Shown: positions 30,293 through 40,326, numbered from the stretch's first letter. The stretch: 58,103 bases of DNA from an uncultured Thermosynechococcus sp. (GCF_938074695.1 NZ_CALJEM010000002.1:1-58103), one strand, 5' to 3'. The notes: generated from the letters alone by a model not told the origin. Made by a program: numbers and translations.

Positions 30293-30831
30293 GGTTGGCG
30301 AGGCAGACGGCGCAAATAGGGTAAATTTTTCAGGTGGCGATCGCTAGAGTATTGAAAGCCAAAATCCGCATATTCTGCGGTATTCACCAGTCGCCGAAAG
30401 GCCGAGAAACCAATCCGCCGTTTGCCATCGAGGGTACTCACCTTGGAGTTGGGGTTGTCTGGATTTCCGCCCAAGAGTCGAAAGGCCTCTTCCGGAGTGA
30501 GCCACTCCTTGCCGGGATCACCGGTGGGAATTTTTTCCTCAAGGTGTTTGAGCTTGGTGACGAGGCTTTCCCAGAGGTTGCGGCGGGGTTGGTGCTGCTG
30601 GAGGCGAGAGGTGAGCGATCGCCACAGGAGTTGCAGTTGCACCCCTAGATACTGGAAAAAACGCTTGAGCAACCGCCTAATCTGATTCAAAAGCAGGGGC
30701 AATCCCGTGGGTGGCGGTGGGGGCGATCGCTCAATGACCACGGTACTCCAACCGCACACACTACACACTTGGCGACCGGAGGACAGTGGCTTTCCTAGAC
30801 GGGCAGAACAGCGAGGGCAAGTTTCCAGCAT
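30289..30831 (-). CDS. Zinc-ribbon protein of unknown function
   Basis: The protein has 180 residues. The N-terminus has a zinc ribbon, Cys5-x2-Cys8 and Cys23-x2-Cys26 (CPRC and CSVCGW). A proline run follows at about residues 37-41, then a basic amphipathic segment (IRRLLKRFFQYL). The C-terminal 70 residues (WLTPEEAFRLLGGNPDNPNS, RIGFSAFRRLVN) look like a small conserved domain that I do not recognise. It follows gcvT by 48 bases on the minus strand, so joint transcription is possible. Confidence 0.7.
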   Translation of the reverse strand: MLETCPRCSARLGKPLSSGRQVCSVCGWSTVVIERSPPPPPTGLPLLLNQIRRLLKRFFQYLGVQLQLLWRSLTSRLQQHQPRRNLWESLVTKLKHLEEKIPTGDPGKEWLTPEEAFRLLGGNPDNPNSKVSTLDGKRRIGFSAFRRLVNTAEYADFGFQYSSDRHLKNLPYLRRLPRQP

Positions 30832-30879
30832 TCGTTGCTTTTATCACTGATGAATCAAATTTTAGCGGAATGGCATTCG

Positions 30880-31956
30880 TTAGCGAGGGCGACGATAAAA
30901 GGGGCGAGGAACCACCACTGCTGGCACGCGGCGATCGCGCACCTGTACTTCTAGTTCACGACCCGTGTGGGCAAACTCTGGAAAGACATAGCCGAGGGCG
31001 ATCGCCTTCCCCAAGGTGGGAGATAGGGTGCCACTGGTGACTTCCCCGACGGCCTGTGTGCCTGCGTAGATTGGGTAGCCATGGCGAGCAATGCCTTTGC
31101 CGACGAGTTCTAGACCCACCAACTGCCGCTCAATCCCCTGCTCCTTTTGCACTAAGAGGGCAGCACGACCTACAAAATCGGGCTTTTGCCAATCAATCAA
31201 CCAATCGAGACCCGCTTCAAGGGGCGTGGTTTGCTCATCCATGTCTTGGCCGTAGAGGAGCATGGCCGCCTCCAAGCGCAGGGTATCCCGCGCCCCCAAG
31301 CCACAGGGAGTAACACCGGCTGCCAGCAGGGTTTGCCACAACTGTTGCCCCAATTCCGGCGTTGCAAGAATTTCCCAACCATCTTCACCCGTGTAGCCGG
31401 TGCGGGCAATCCAAGCAGGCTGTCCCAATAGATTCACCTGAGCATGGCGATAGGCCTTAATCTCCCCTAAAGAGCGATCGCACAGGGGTGTTAGGGTTGC
31501 TGTCGCCGCAGGGCCTTGAAGGGCAATCAGCACCTGTGTTGTGGACTCATCAATAAAATCAATACCGGCGGGTAAATACTTCTGAAACCATGCCCAGTCC
31601 TTGGCAGTGGTGGCCGCATTCCCAATACAGCGTACCTCCCCATCGCCAATATAGAAAATAACATCATCCACAATACCCCCGCCTTCGTTGAGAAGGACAG
31701 TATATTTGGCTTGGCCGGGTTGCAAACGACTCAAATCCGTGGGCACCCGTTCTTGCAATGCCGCGATCGCCCTAGGATCTCGCAGGAGGAACTTCCCCAT
31801 GTGGGAAATATCAAACATCCCCACCCGCTGCCGCACCGCTTGGTGTTCCTGCAAAATACTGCTGTAGTGGAGAGGCATTTCCCACTCACCAAAGGGGGTA
31901 AACCGTGCGCCTTGATGCAGGGGATAGAGGGGGGTACGACGCAACGCTTCAGCCAT
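30880..31956 (-). CDS. gcvT: Aminomethyltransferase, glycine cleavage T protein
   Basis: The protein has 358 residues. It passes the aminomethyl group from the H protein to tetrahydrofolate, giving 5,10-methylene-THF and ammonia, and is central to photorespiration in cyanobacteria. The sequence starts [20 protein letters not shown], followed by [16 protein letters not shown]-like [23 protein letters not shown] and [20 protein letters not shown], in family order. The ATG overlaps the end of the DUF255 gene by 8 bases (ATGGCTGA). No glycine riboswitch is seen. Folate use links it to folE and folB in this window, though not in an operon. Confidence 0.95.
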   Translation of the reverse strand: MAEALRRTPLYPLHQGARFTPFGEWEMPLHYSSILQEHQAVRQRVGMFDISHMGKFLLRDPRAIAALQERVPTDLSRLQPGQAKYTVLLNEGGGIVDDVIFYIGDGEVRCIGNAATTAKDWAWFQKYLPAGIDFIDESTTQVLIALQGPAATATLTPLCDRSLGEIKAYRHAQVNLLGQPAWIARTGYTGEDGWEILATPELGQQLWQTLLAAGVTPCGLGARDTLRLEAAMLLYGQDMDEQTTPLEAGLDWLIDWQKPDFVGRAALLVQKEQGIERQLVGLELVGKGIARHGYPIYAGTQAVGEVTSGTLSPTLGKAIALGYVFPEFAHTGRELEVQVRDRRVPAVVVPRPFYRRPR

Positions 31957-34000
31957 AGGTCACTAAGGGAAAGAGACTATCCAGTTGTTGCTGCAGTTGG
32001 GCAGGGGTCAGTGCCGGTTCGCGGCAGCGCAAGCCTTCACAGACAAGGGCAACAGGCTCAAGGTTATCCCGAACTTTGAGAACCGCTGTTGGCAAGTAAC
32101 GCTCCAAGAGGGGTACCACCTGATCAGAGCGCGTTTGCACACACACCGGCTGCAAATACCACTGCAACGCCGCCAGAAGGCTCGGACAACTCTGGGGAGA
32201 CTCCTTCATCAACTGGCCAAAGAAACACAGTCCCTTTTCTGCCTGTTCCAGATAAGTGGGATTCTCTGTGAGCAAGAAGAGTTGCACCAAGTTGGCGATC
32301 GCCACCCCATTGGCAGAAGGCGTGGCATTATCCAAACCTTCCCGCTGGCGCAGAATCAAGTCGGCTCGCTCTGGGGCATTGTAATAGCCTCCATCCGCGG
32401 CTCCTAGCTCCTGATCAAAAAGGGCTTGATACCGACAGGCCAACTCTAACCACGGCTGCGCCGCTTCCCCCACCGCTAAACTGGCCTGATGCAGGGCAAG
32501 AAGGGCTTGGATCCAGTAGGCATAGTCCTCGGCCTGTGCCACCTCAGTGACGGTGCCGCCATAGTTCAGGCGGTAAAGTTTGTTCTGCTGATATTGATGC
32601 TCGTGGAGCCATTGAGCTGCTTTAGCCGCTCGTTTCCAGTAGGCCTGTGCTCTCCAGACTTGGGCGGCTGTGGCGAGGCCGGTAATCATCAGGCTATTCC
32701 AGGCCAGAATCATTTTGGTATCGGTAACCGGTGGAATCCGTCCCGGCCAAGCCCGCCCCTTAGCGGTTGCATTATCGGTGGCCACAGGAAAGGGCTGATC
32801 CATAGGTGTATCGGCACCATAGCGGCGGGCAAAAAGTTTCCGCAGAATCGGTTCTAGAGTCTCAGGCTGTTCAGGGGGGCGCACTTGCTTGAGCACAATT
32901 TTGCCCTCGAAGTTGCCTTGGGGCGAAATTTCAAAGTGGGCTTGCAATTGTGCCAATTCGGTCTGGCTTAAGATCTGCTCTAGCTCCCCATACTGCCAGC
33001 AGTAAAAGGCGCCCTCCTCGGGTTCAGAATCATGGGCACTAACAAAGCTATCGGCATCTTGAGCCGCGTAGAAGTAGCCTTCGGGAGCGGTCATTTCCCG
33101 GTCTAGCCATTGAATTGTTTGGGCAATTGCCCTGGGAATCTGGGGGGAGCGATCGCCCTGTTGCCACAGCCGTGCCAGATAGGTCACAATTTGGCCATTG
33201 TCGTAGAGCATTTTCTCAAAGTGGGGCACCGTCCACTGCGGATCGACGGTGTAGCGATGCCAGCCACCCCCCACATGGTCATAGATGCCCCCCCGCAGGA
33301 GGTTGTGTCCCCGCAGCCGACACAGGTGCAACAGTTCGGGAGGATTGGGACTCAGAGCCAACCCTTGGAGAAGCATTTGGGCATAGGGCATCATGGGGAA
33401 GCAGGTGCCTTGGGGGCGATCGCGCAAAATCGGCGTGACTTGGCGAATCCCCGCCCTTAGGAGGTCTTCTGTCAGGAGGATGGTCTCTCCCCTCTCAGGG
33501 GAGGCAGCAAGATATTGCCAGAGGGTAGCCTGTTGGGCAGCCAGCTTCTCCTTTTCTTGGTCATAGAAGCGACGCACCGCCTGCAACACTTGCAAAAAGC
33601 CCGGCCGGCCATAGCGCGGTTGCACAGGAAAGTAAGTGCCGCCATAAAAGGGACGGCGATCCTGAGGGGTGAGGAAGATATTCAGCGGCCAGCCCCCCTG
33701 ACCCGTCATCAGTTGCAACGCCTGCATGTAGAGGCTGTCAATATCGGGTCGCTCCTCGCGATCCACCTTAATTGGCAGGAAATAGGTGTTGAGATAGGCG
33801 GCAATTTCTGGATCGGAAAAGGCTTCCCCCTCCATAACGGTGCACCAGTGGCAACTGGAATAGCCAATCGAGAGAAAAATCACCCGATCCTCGGCAGCGG
33901 CTTTGGCAAGGGCTTCATCACACCACGGCCACCAGTCAATGGGGTTTTCGGCATGCTTGCGCAGGTAAAGACTTTGGCACTGGCTAAGGCGATTTGGCAT
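31949..34000 (-). CDS. DUF255 thioredoxin-domain protein (YyaL/SPATA20 family)
   Basis: The protein has 683 residues from ATG 34000 ([20 protein letters not shown]), inside the last 17 bases of folB. The N-terminal thioredoxin-like domain has [13 protein letters not shown] with CHWC at 50-53. The family usually has the sequence CHWCHVM, so Thr instead of His after the second Cys is a small change. A (alpha/alpha)6 glycosidase-like domain follows ([45 protein letters not shown]). The function of this widespread family is unsettled. gcvT follows, with an 8-base overlap. Confidence 0.88.
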   Translation of the reverse strand: MPNRLSQCQSLYLRKHAENPIDWWPWCDEALAKAAAEDRVIFLSIGYSSCHWCTVMEGEAFSDPEIAAYLNTYFLPIKVDREERPDIDSLYMQALQLMTGQGGWPLNIFLTPQDRRPFYGGTYFPVQPRYGRPGFLQVLQAVRRFYDQEKEKLAAQQATLWQYLAASPERGETILLTEDLLRAGIRQVTPILRDRPQGTCFPMMPYAQMLLQGLALSPNPPELLHLCRLRGHNLLRGGIYDHVGGGWHRYTVDPQWTVPHFEKMLYDNGQIVTYLARLWQQGDRSPQIPRAIAQTIQWLDREMTAPEGYFYAAQDADSFVSAHDSEPEEGAFYCWQYGELEQILSQTELAQLQAHFEISPQGNFEGKIVLKQVRPPEQPETLEPILRKLFARRYGADTPMDQPFPVATDNATAKGRAWPGRIPPVTDTKMILAWNSLMITGLATAAQVWRAQAYWKRAAKAAQWLHEHQYQQNKLYRLNYGGTVTEVAQAEDYAYWIQALLALHQASLAVGEAAQPWLELACRYQALFDQELGAADGGYYNAPERADLILRQREGLDNATPSANGVAIANLVQLFLLTENPTYLEQAEKGLCFFGQLMKESPQSCPSLLAALQWYLQPVCVQTRSDQVVPLLERYLPTAVLKVRDNLEPVALVCEGLRCREPALTPAQLQQQLDSLFPLVTYG

Positions 34001-34367
34001 GGGAGCGTACCATTTCAACACTAATTTGACCCGTAAAGTTGGGCACCGGCGGGGCAACTTTTGTGACGCGTACCGCTGCCCGTTGCACTTGAGGGGGGGC
34101 AAGGCAAAGGTTCATAATCGCTGCTGCGAGGGTCTCAAGGAGCTGAAAGCGCTCCCGCTGCATGAGCTGCTCAATCGCCTGCAACAGGGGGCGATAGTCA
34201 AGGGTATCCTCAAGGCGATCGCCGGCCGCCGCTTGTGCCATATCAAACCAGAGCTTAATATCAATCTCAAACCACTGGCCGAGAATTTGTTCCTCCGGTA
34301 GGGCGCCCGTATAGCCGTAGTAGCGAATTCCCGAGAGGTGGAGACAGTCAATTGATGAGTCGCTCAA
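33984..34367 (-). CDS. folB: Dihydroneopterin aldolase
   Basis: This 127-residue folate enzyme splits dihydroneopterin to 6-hydroxymethyl-dihydropterin and glycolaldehyde. The sequence carries SGIRYYGYTGALPEEQILGQ near the N-terminus, and the C-terminal RAAVRVTKVAPPVPNF holds the conserved Lys. The start appears to be TTG at 34367 (translated as Met); no ATG or GTG is available in frame near the expected N-terminus and the ribosome site is weak. The first gene of the folB-DUF255-gcvT minus-strand series, it overlaps the DUF255 start by 17 bases. Confidence 0.88.
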   Translation of the reverse strand: MSDSSIDCLHLSGIRYYGYTGALPEEQILGQWFEIDIKLWFDMAQAAAGDRLEDTLDYRPLLQAIEQLMQRERFQLLETLAAAIMNLCLAPPQVQRAAVRVTKVAPPVPNFTGQISVEMVRSHAKSP

Positions 34368-34381
34368 GGGTATCGATCCAT

Positions 34382-34545
34382 AACAACACAGGCAAAAATT
34401 CTGCTGGGCTTCCTGATTGTTGTGCCCCTTGCCCTCCTTGACTTAACTTTATCGTCAAAGTGCCGCCAATGGTGAGCTTGCTCCTCAGCGACCCTACCAT
34501 TATTCCCCTTGCGGCTTGGATTTCCAAGTTCACATTCACCCCTAG
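34382..34545 (+). pseudogene. Possible N-terminal relic of a Ca2+/H+ antiporter
   Basis: Frame one from 34392 gives KILLGFLIVVPLALLDLTL and stops at TGA 34473. A second frame from 34475 gives SLLLSDPTIIPLAAWISKFT. These two hydrophobic pieces resemble the first helix and the IIPLAAWI-x-KATEE region of Ca2+/cation antiporters (CaxA type), and the rest is missing. Fragment length and one shift make it a weak identification. It ends next to the tRNA gene. Confidence 0.35.
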
Positions 34546-34551
34546 AGAAGA

Positions 34552-34632
34552 TGCGGATGGCGAGACTCGAACTCGCAAGGCAAAGCCACACGCCCCTCAA
34601 ACGTGCGCGTATACCAATTCCGCCACATCCGC
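34552..34632 (-). tRNA. tRNA-Leu (anticodon GAG)
   Basis: The acceptor stem GCGGATG pairs with CATCCGC, and the discriminator is A. The D-arm GCGGAATTGG is typical of leucine tRNAs. The anticodon loop TTGAGGG gives anticodon GAG, reading CUU and CUC. A long variable arm (about 12 bases, GGCTTTGCC) is present and the T-arm holds GTTCGAGTC. CCA is not encoded. The length is 81 bases. Confidence 0.93.
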
Positions 34633-34761
34633 GTAGTTTTTTATCATAACGCAAAGGGTTGAATTTCCGAAAGGGGCGATCGGGGTCGTGGGGGCAGAAA
34701 ATTGAGATTAGGGGGCGCCCCTCTCTCACCAACGTTTTGTCCTACCCTTGGAAGAACGCCC

Positions 34762-35178
34762 ATGCATGCAGCCGCCTATTTGATTGGTACCGTTGCCCAC
34801 GGCAGTGGTCTCCCCGTTAAGACCATTCGCTACTACGCGGAATTGGGACTGTTGCGCACAGTGGGCCGCACAAGCGGTGGGTATCGTCTCTTTGGCAAGG
34901 ATGTCTTTGCCCGCCTCAGTTTCATTAAACGTGCCCAGTCCCTTGGCCTGAGCCTCAGCGACATCAAAGCCTGTCTTGAGGTGTACGATCGCGGGGAAGT
35001 TCCCTGTGACCACATCAAGGAAAAGCTAGAGGAGAAGTTGGCTGCCATTGAGGCACAAATTCAGCAGTTGCACCTTCTGCAGCAGGAATTGCAAGGTCTC
35101 CTATCGGGCTGGCGATCGCCCCCTTACCCCTCAGCGGACACCATTTGTCCCATTCTGCAACCCGTCCACCATGCCTAA
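34762..35178 (+). CDS. MerR-family heavy-metal-responsive regulator
   Basis: The protein has 138 residues from ATG 34762 (MHAAAYLIGTVAHGSGLPVK). The winged helix-turn-helix is complete: KTIRYYAELGLL, GGYRLFGKDVFARLSFIKRA, SLGLSLSDIKACLEV. A coiled-coil dimer helix follows. Cys in EVPCDHI and in the C-terminal DTICPILQ occupy positions used by MerR/ZntR/CueR proteins to hold metal. The inducing metal and target genes are not known, and no exporter gene is adjacent. A perfect palindrome GGGGCGCCCC lies 41 bases upstream. Its stop directly abuts that of pcxA. Confidence 0.85.
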   Translation: MHAAAYLIGTVAHGSGLPVKTIRYYAELGLLRTVGRTSGGYRLFGKDVFARLSFIKRAQSLGLSLSDIKACLEVYDRGEVPCDHIKEKLEEKLAAIEAQIQQLHLLQQELQGLLSGWRSPPYPSADTICPILQPVHHA

Positions 35179-36564
35179 CTATTCGTTCATATTCTTGTAA
35201 GTAGCCACTGCCGATGGGGAAATCTGGTTGAGATAACGGAAAATCCAATACTTAAACACCGTATCCAACATCACCGGAAACGTGGCAATAAACATATTGA
35301 TAAAATCCTCATTGCGGGGAAATCCAAAGTGCTCTAGGGCATTGTTAACCAGCACTTCCCAACCATGGGGGGAGTGGAATCCCACAAACACATCGGTGAA
35401 TAGAATGATGATAAAGGCTTTAGCACTATCGCTAAGGCCATAGACAACCTCATCCAAGAAAGCTTTGACAATCGCCAATTGTCGTTGACCCGTAAAGACC
35501 AGCGTCAAAAAGACGGCAAATCCCAGCGTATCGGAGAGGATATTTTTCAGCGGTTCAATCAGTTCCTTTTGGTATTCTGTGGATAGCTCAATCGCCTTTT
35601 CGCGGATGCGGGCTTGGATTTCCTCTGCAGAAACCGGCACATTGCTCACCAGACTTTCAAAGCGAATTTTGTTTTCAAAGCGAGCCAGTTCATCCAGAAT
35701 ATTGTCCTCCAGTTGAGAGTTAATGATGCGTTCAATCTGACCCACCGCCTTAAAGTGGTTTACCAGAGGACTAACAATCAGTGCTTTGGAAATTTGCTGC
35801 GTCAACAGGGGCAGAATCACCAGCAGCAGCATGAAGCGAACGGCAAGACGGGTGCGCAGTTTAGAGGTGCGAAAATCACGAAGGACCTCAGCTTCAGTGG
35901 TTTCATCAGAGTTTAGCTCACGGCGAAAGCGATCGGCGGTGCGCAAAATAGAGCGAGGAATAAAGCTGCTACTGTCAAGCTTGGAATCATTGGTGAGGTC
36001 ATCACTAATATATTCTGATAAATATAGAGAATTTTCTTCGATTTTATCTAGGGCTGCCGCCTGCTGGCGTTGTTGAGGGTCTTGACGACTGAGACTAGGA
36101 CGGGCAAGGGCATTGAGTTCCTTTTCTCGCTGCCGTTTATAGCGGTTGAGGGTGGCATCAATGACGCGCAGCTTTTCATAGACGCTGGGTTCCTCAGTGG
36201 CGCTGGTTACTGGGGTGGTCACCGAATAGGTCTCCACGGCAGTGCTAACCCTGTCAGCCGGGGGAGTGGGCAAACGCTGGGGGGGCACAAGGGGCAAAAT
36301 TTGCCGACTGGCGCGGAACTCTGCCATCCGCAGGCGAATGGTTTTCAGGAGTCGCTTCAGCTCTATCTCGAAATAGCTGGAAACTTCTCCCACGGGCAAA
36401 TTGAGGGGGCTAATGGGTTGACCGTCAAAGTGCTCTATTTCAATTTCTCGGATTTTCAGCGCAGCTTCGTAGGCTTCCTGCAGGGCGCGGTTGGGAGTTG
36501 TGAGATACCACTGTTGTGCTCGCTTGATCCAGTCTCTGAGGCGAATAAAGGGATTGCCGGACAT
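35179..36564 (-). CDS. pcxA: Proton extrusion protein PcxA (CemA family)
   Basis: The protein has 461 residues from ATG 36564 (MSGNPFIRLRDWIKRAQQWY). PcxA (CotA) is a plasma-membrane protein needed for light-induced proton extrusion and linked to Na+ and CO2 uptake; CemA is its chloroplast relative. The long N-terminal soluble part, about 210 residues, is charged. The C-terminal half has four membrane segments (FMLLLVILPLLTQQI, FAVFLTLVF, SAKAFIIILFTDVFVGFHSPHGWEV, MFIATFPVMLDTVFKYWIFRYLN). The end of the gene touches the MerR stop with no gap. Confidence 0.93.
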   Translation of the reverse strand: MSGNPFIRLRDWIKRAQQWYLTTPNRALQEAYEAALKIREIEIEHFDGQPISPLNLPVGEVSSYFEIELKRLLKTIRLRMAEFRASRQILPLVPPQRLPTPPADRVSTAVETYSVTTPVTSATEEPSVYEKLRVIDATLNRYKRQREKELNALARPSLSRQDPQQRQQAAALDKIEENSLYLSEYISDDLTNDSKLDSSSFIPRSILRTADRFRRELNSDETTEAEVLRDFRTSKLRTRLAVRFMLLLVILPLLTQQISKALIVSPLVNHFKAVGQIERIINSQLEDNILDELARFENKIRFESLVSNVPVSAEEIQARIREKAIELSTEYQKELIEPLKNILSDTLGFAVFLTLVFTGQRQLAIVKAFLDEVVYGLSDSAKAFIIILFTDVFVGFHSPHGWEVLVNNALEHFGFPRNEDFINMFIATFPVMLDTVFKYWIFRYLNQISPSAVATYKNMNE

Positions 36565-36654
36565 TGCAGTTATTCTCAACGGCTACCGCAGAAGCAAATA
36601 AATCGATAGGATAGATAGCATCGTAGCAAATTGACTTTGCGGACTTAGCCGGCA

Positions 36655-38688
36655 GTGTTGCAGTGGATCAGCGGCGGTAGTCGCAGCGGCAAAACCTATG
36701 CATTGGTTCAACGTTTTGGCCAGTGGATTGAGCAAGCCCAAGGCACACCCGCCGCGTTGACCCTAGGGCAGGAATCGCTTCTTTTTTTGACGGATACAGT
36801 AGAAGGCCGCCAAGCAATTCAGAAGGAAATTGAACGGCAGTTGGGCAGTGGCTATACACCCTACATTGCCACCCCCTTGGGGTTCATGCAGGATGAGGTG
36901 GAACTTTTTTGGCCGTTGCTGGTTCAAGCTCAGGCCGTTGCTTCCCGTCTCCCTGTGCATCTTAAGCCGGAAACGGAATTGCTCTGGGCACAGCGGCTGT
37001 GGCAGCCCTGGCTAGAGAAGAGCACCCTTGCCCCCCTCAGTGAGAATCGCAATCGCGCCACCCGGCACCTGCTCGATATTTTTCAATTGGCTGCCTTTGC
37101 CCGCCTCCGCCTTGATGACTTGCCCCAATTGATGAGGGATCATCAGCTTGACCTTCCCTCAGAAACGGTGGAGGCGATCGCGAGTGCCTTAGACCAATGG
37201 CAAGCTTGGTGTACTGAACATAGTCTGCTCACCTACGGCATCACCGCTGCCCTATTTGGCCATGTTCTTCTCAACCATCCGCAATACCAAGCCTCCTTAA
37301 AACAACGGTTTCAGTGTCTTTTTGCTGACAATACCCATAACTATCCAGCGGTGATGGCAGATTTGATCGAACACTTCAACCAGCAGGGGATCAAGATTGT
37401 CCTGACCCATCAACCCATCGGTGCGGTGCGTCTGGGTCTCGGTGCCGATCCCGATGCCTTCCTGGGCCTGAAACAACAGGCTAAGGTAATTGATCTGCCC
37501 GCCTGCAGAAACACAATTTTTGACACGGCCGATCTCCGGTCTTCAATTCAGGAACTGCTCAAAACCCCCCAATCCACATTGCCGACAACAATTGAGGCCA
37601 TCCAGACCACCTCGCGGATGCAGCTGTTACAGGAGGTTGTTGAGACAATTGCCGGAGCTATTCACAGGGGAATTATACAGCCAACAGAGATTGCCATCCT
37701 TGCCCCCGGTTTAGATAGCGTTGCCCGCTATGTCCTCAGCACTGAGCTAAAAAAGCGCGGCATTCCCCTTGTCATCTGGAATGAACAACGGCCACTGATT
37801 CAATCTCCCTTGGTGCGTGCCCTTTTAACTCTCCTAAGTTTTGTCTATGAGGACATTGGGGTTGGCCTAGAGGCAACTGCCGTTGCGGAAATGCTGACGA
37901 TTTTTCAGCCGCGCGACATTGATCCCGTGCGCGCCGGCCTATTGGCTAACTACTGCTTTCAACCCGATCCCCGACAACCCAAACTGCTGCCGACCACCTG
38001 CTATGGTCATTGGGATCGCTTTGGCTATCGCGCCACCGAAGCCTATAACCAGTTCTGCAATTGGTTAGGTGGTCTTGATGGCCGGCAATTTCCGGCCTAT
38101 GTGCTTGAGGCGGCGATCCAACGCTACATCCGGCCCCAGAACCTAACGGCCAGTGAACTAGCCCCTTTGCGATCCCTCCTAGAGAGCATAGCTACCTACT
38201 GGCAAGTTTATGACCACCTGGCGGAATACCGAGCCACGCCAATCGCTGAGCGACTCCGGGAATGGATCTCCCTACTGCGGCAGGGCACCGTGACAGCGAA
38301 TCCGGCCCCACTCCTGTGGCAACCCCAAGGGGTCTTACTAGCAACAACATTTCAATATCGCAGTGCCCGACTGGCCCATCGCTGGCATTTTTGGCTGGAT
38401 GCGGGGAGTCCGCGTTGGCAGGATGGTGGCTTGCAATGTCTCTGGCAGGCACCCCTCTTTTTGCGGCGGGGGGCAGCAAGTCCCAGTGCACGGGTATGGC
38501 AATTGGAGTCAGAACGTCTGGAGCATTTACTGGTGGATCTGTGCTCACGGGTGAGCGATCGCCTGTACCTGTGCCACAGTGACTTAGCGGCCAACGGCAG
38601 GGAACAGGAAGGCCCCTTCAGTCCTTGGGTGGATTTGGCGGTGGGCGATCGCCTGCAGGCCGTCGGCGATGGCACTATAGATAAATAA
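36655..38688 (+). CDS. UvrD-like helicase family protein with degenerate motifs
   Basis: The protein has 677 residues from GTG 36655 (or TTG 36658). GGSRSGKT (7-14) is a good Walker A motif. The expected motif II DExxD is replaced by LFADNTHNYPAV. The following segment (VLTHQPIGAVRLGLGADPDAF) resembles the region after Walker B in a cyanobacterial UvrD/RecB-related group. EIAILAPGLDSVARYVLS and SPLVRALLTLLSF match the C-terminal part of UvrD helicases. DNA binding may remain, but ATPase coupling is doubtful. The function is unknown; metG follows after 45 bases. Confidence 0.65.
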   Translation: MLQWISGGSRSGKTYALVQRFGQWIEQAQGTPAALTLGQESLLFLTDTVEGRQAIQKEIERQLGSGYTPYIATPLGFMQDEVELFWPLLVQAQAVASRLPVHLKPETELLWAQRLWQPWLEKSTLAPLSENRNRATRHLLDIFQLAAFARLRLDDLPQLMRDHQLDLPSETVEAIASALDQWQAWCTEHSLLTYGITAALFGHVLLNHPQYQASLKQRFQCLFADNTHNYPAVMADLIEHFNQQGIKIVLTHQPIGAVRLGLGADPDAFLGLKQQAKVIDLPACRNTIFDTADLRSSIQELLKTPQSTLPTTIEAIQTTSRMQLLQEVVETIAGAIHRGIIQPTEIAILAPGLDSVARYVLSTELKKRGIPLVIWNEQRPLIQSPLVRALLTLLSFVYEDIGVGLEATAVAEMLTIFQPRDIDPVRAGLLANYCFQPDPRQPKLLPTTCYGHWDRFGYRATEAYNQFCNWLGGLDGRQFPAYVLEAAIQRYIRPQNLTASELAPLRSLLESIATYWQVYDHLAEYRATPIAERLREWISLLRQGTVTANPAPLLWQPQGVLLATTFQYRSARLAHRWHFWLDAGSPRWQDGGLQCLWQAPLFLRRGAASPSARVWQLESERLEHLLVDLCSRVSDRLYLCHSDLAANGREQEGPFSPWVDLAVGDRLQAVGDGTIDK

Positions 38689-38733
38689 CGATAAATAACG
38701 CCCTTTGTTTGACCCCGTAGGGAGAATTGTCGC

Positions 38734-40326
38734 TTGTCACCGCACTTTTCACTGACCACCCCCCTGTACTACGTCAATGCCCTTCCCCACATTGGCAGTG
38801 CCTACACCACCATTGCTGCCGATGTACTGGCTCGCTTTTACCGTTTGCAGGGCTACCAAGTGCGGTTCATTACTGGTACCGATGAGCATGGCCAGAAAAT
38901 TGAACGCACCGCTCAACAGCGGGGGGTGAGTCCCCAAGCCCACTGCGACGAGATTGCCGCTGGGTTTCAATCCCTCTGGCAACAACTCAATATCCGCTAC
39001 GATGTCTTTAGCCGCACCACCAGTCCGCGACATCAAGCCATTGTCAGCGAGTTTTTTCAGCGGGTGTGGGACAGCGGCGACATCTACCTCGGGCAGCAGC
39101 AGGGGTGGTACTGTGTTGAGTGCGAGGAATTCAAAGACGAGCGGGAGTTACTGGAGGGCAAGCGCTGCCCAATCCATGTGAATCGGACAGTGGAATGGCG
39201 AGATGAGCGCAACTATTTCTTCCGCCTCTCGAAGTACCAGCAGGCTCTCCTAGATTACTACGCAACCCACCCTGACTTTGTCCAGCCCCCCAGTCGCCGC
39301 AATGAGGTACTGAGTTTTATTGAGCGGGGGCTTCAGGACTTTTCCATTTCGCGGGTAAACTTGGCTTGGGGGTTTCCCGTACCCATAGATCCAGAACAGA
39401 CCCTCTACGTCTGGTTTGATGCCCTCTTGGGCTATGTCACGGCGCTTCTAGAACCCGATGAAGAGCCTACCTTGGCCAATGCCCTCAGGCGGTGGTGGCC
39501 GATTAACCTTCACATTATCGGTAAGGATATTCTGCGCTTCCATGCAATTTCTTGGCCGGCCATGTTAATGTCAGCGGGCTTGCCCCTACCAGAGCAGATC
39601 TTTGTCCATGGCTTTCTTACCAAGGATGGTCAGAAAATGGGCAAAAGTCTGGGGAATACCCTTGATCCCTTTGCTTTGGTAGCGCAGTATGGTGCCGATG
39701 CAGTGCGCTACTACTTTATGAAAGAGGTGGAGTTTGGCCGCGATGGGGACTTTAGTGAGACCCGCTTTGTCAATATTCTCAATGCGGATCTGGCCAATGA
39801 TTTGGGGAATTTGCTCAATCGCACCCTGAAAATGGCCTGGAAATACACAGGGGGACAAGTGCCCAATGTCCAAGGAACTGCCATTCCTCAAGAGCAGCCG
39901 CTGCGGCAACTGGCAGAGCACCTTAGCCAAATCTATGCTCAAAGCTATCGGCAACTGGCCTTCCATGAGGTGTGCCAACAGGCCCTGACCTTAGCGCGGG
40001 CAGGCAATAAGTTCCTCGATGAGGAGGCACCGTGGAAACGCTACAAGGCGGGAGAAACCGAAGCTGTTGCTGAAATTCTTTACTCTGTACTGGAGTCGGT
40101 GCGCCTTGTGGCCTATGTGCTAGCGCCGATTATCCCCCAACTGAGTGAGGCAATCTATCGGCAGTTGGGCTATACTATTGAACTTAACGCAGCCGTTGTT
40201 GCCCCAGACCTTTTGGGCGATCGCCAGGCTCGGTGGGGTGTTCTCCCTGCCCTGCAGCCTTTGGCCAATCCAGAGCCAATTTTCCAAAAGCTTCCCGTCC
40301 CCCCAACCGTCACCGATTCTCCTTGA
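38734..40326 (+). CDS. metG: Methionyl-tRNA synthetase
   Basis: The protein has 530 residues and charges tRNA-Met with methionine. The start is TTG at 38734, preceded by AGGGAG; the first ATG in frame is far inside the fold. The class I signatures are PHIG (residues 18-21) in place of HIGH, and KMGKS in place of KMSKS. The zinc knuckle CVEC...CPIH is present in the connective peptide. ITGTDEHGQKI and LYVWFDALLGY match the catalytic fold. No C-terminal tRNA-binding extension is present, typical of the short MetG2-type form. Confidence 0.95.
   Translation: MSPHFSLTTPLYYVNALPHIGSAYTTIAADVLARFYRLQGYQVRFITGTDEHGQKIERTAQQRGVSPQAHCDEIAAGFQSLWQQLNIRYDVFSRTTSPRHQAIVSEFFQRVWDSGDIYLGQQQGWYCVECEEFKDERELLEGKRCPIHVNRTVEWRDERNYFFRLSKYQQALLDYYATHPDFVQPPSRRNEVLSFIERGLQDFSISRVNLAWGFPVPIDPEQTLYVWFDALLGYVTALLEPDEEPTLANALRRWWPINLHIIGKDILRFHAISWPAMLMSAGLPLPEQIFVHGFLTKDGQKMGKSLGNTLDPFALVAQYGADAVRYYFMKEVEFGRDGDFSETRFVNILNADLANDLGNLLNRTLKMAWKYTGGQVPNVQGTAIPQEQPLRQLAEHLSQIYAQSYRQLAFHEVCQQALTLARAGNKFLDEEAPWKRYKAGETEAVAEILYSVLESVRLVAYVLAPIIPQLSEAIYRQLGYTIELNAAVVAPDLLGDRQARWGVLPALQPLANPEPIFQKLPVPPTVTDSP

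Noticed and set aside
31957-32100. Glycine riboswitch for gcvT
   Set aside because: gcvT begins inside the upstream gene, so there is no leader space and no riboswitch core was seen.
38681-38700. Tandem ATAAATAACG pair after the helicase-like gene
   Set aside because: Two copies of a 10-base unit only; too short to treat as a functional repeat.
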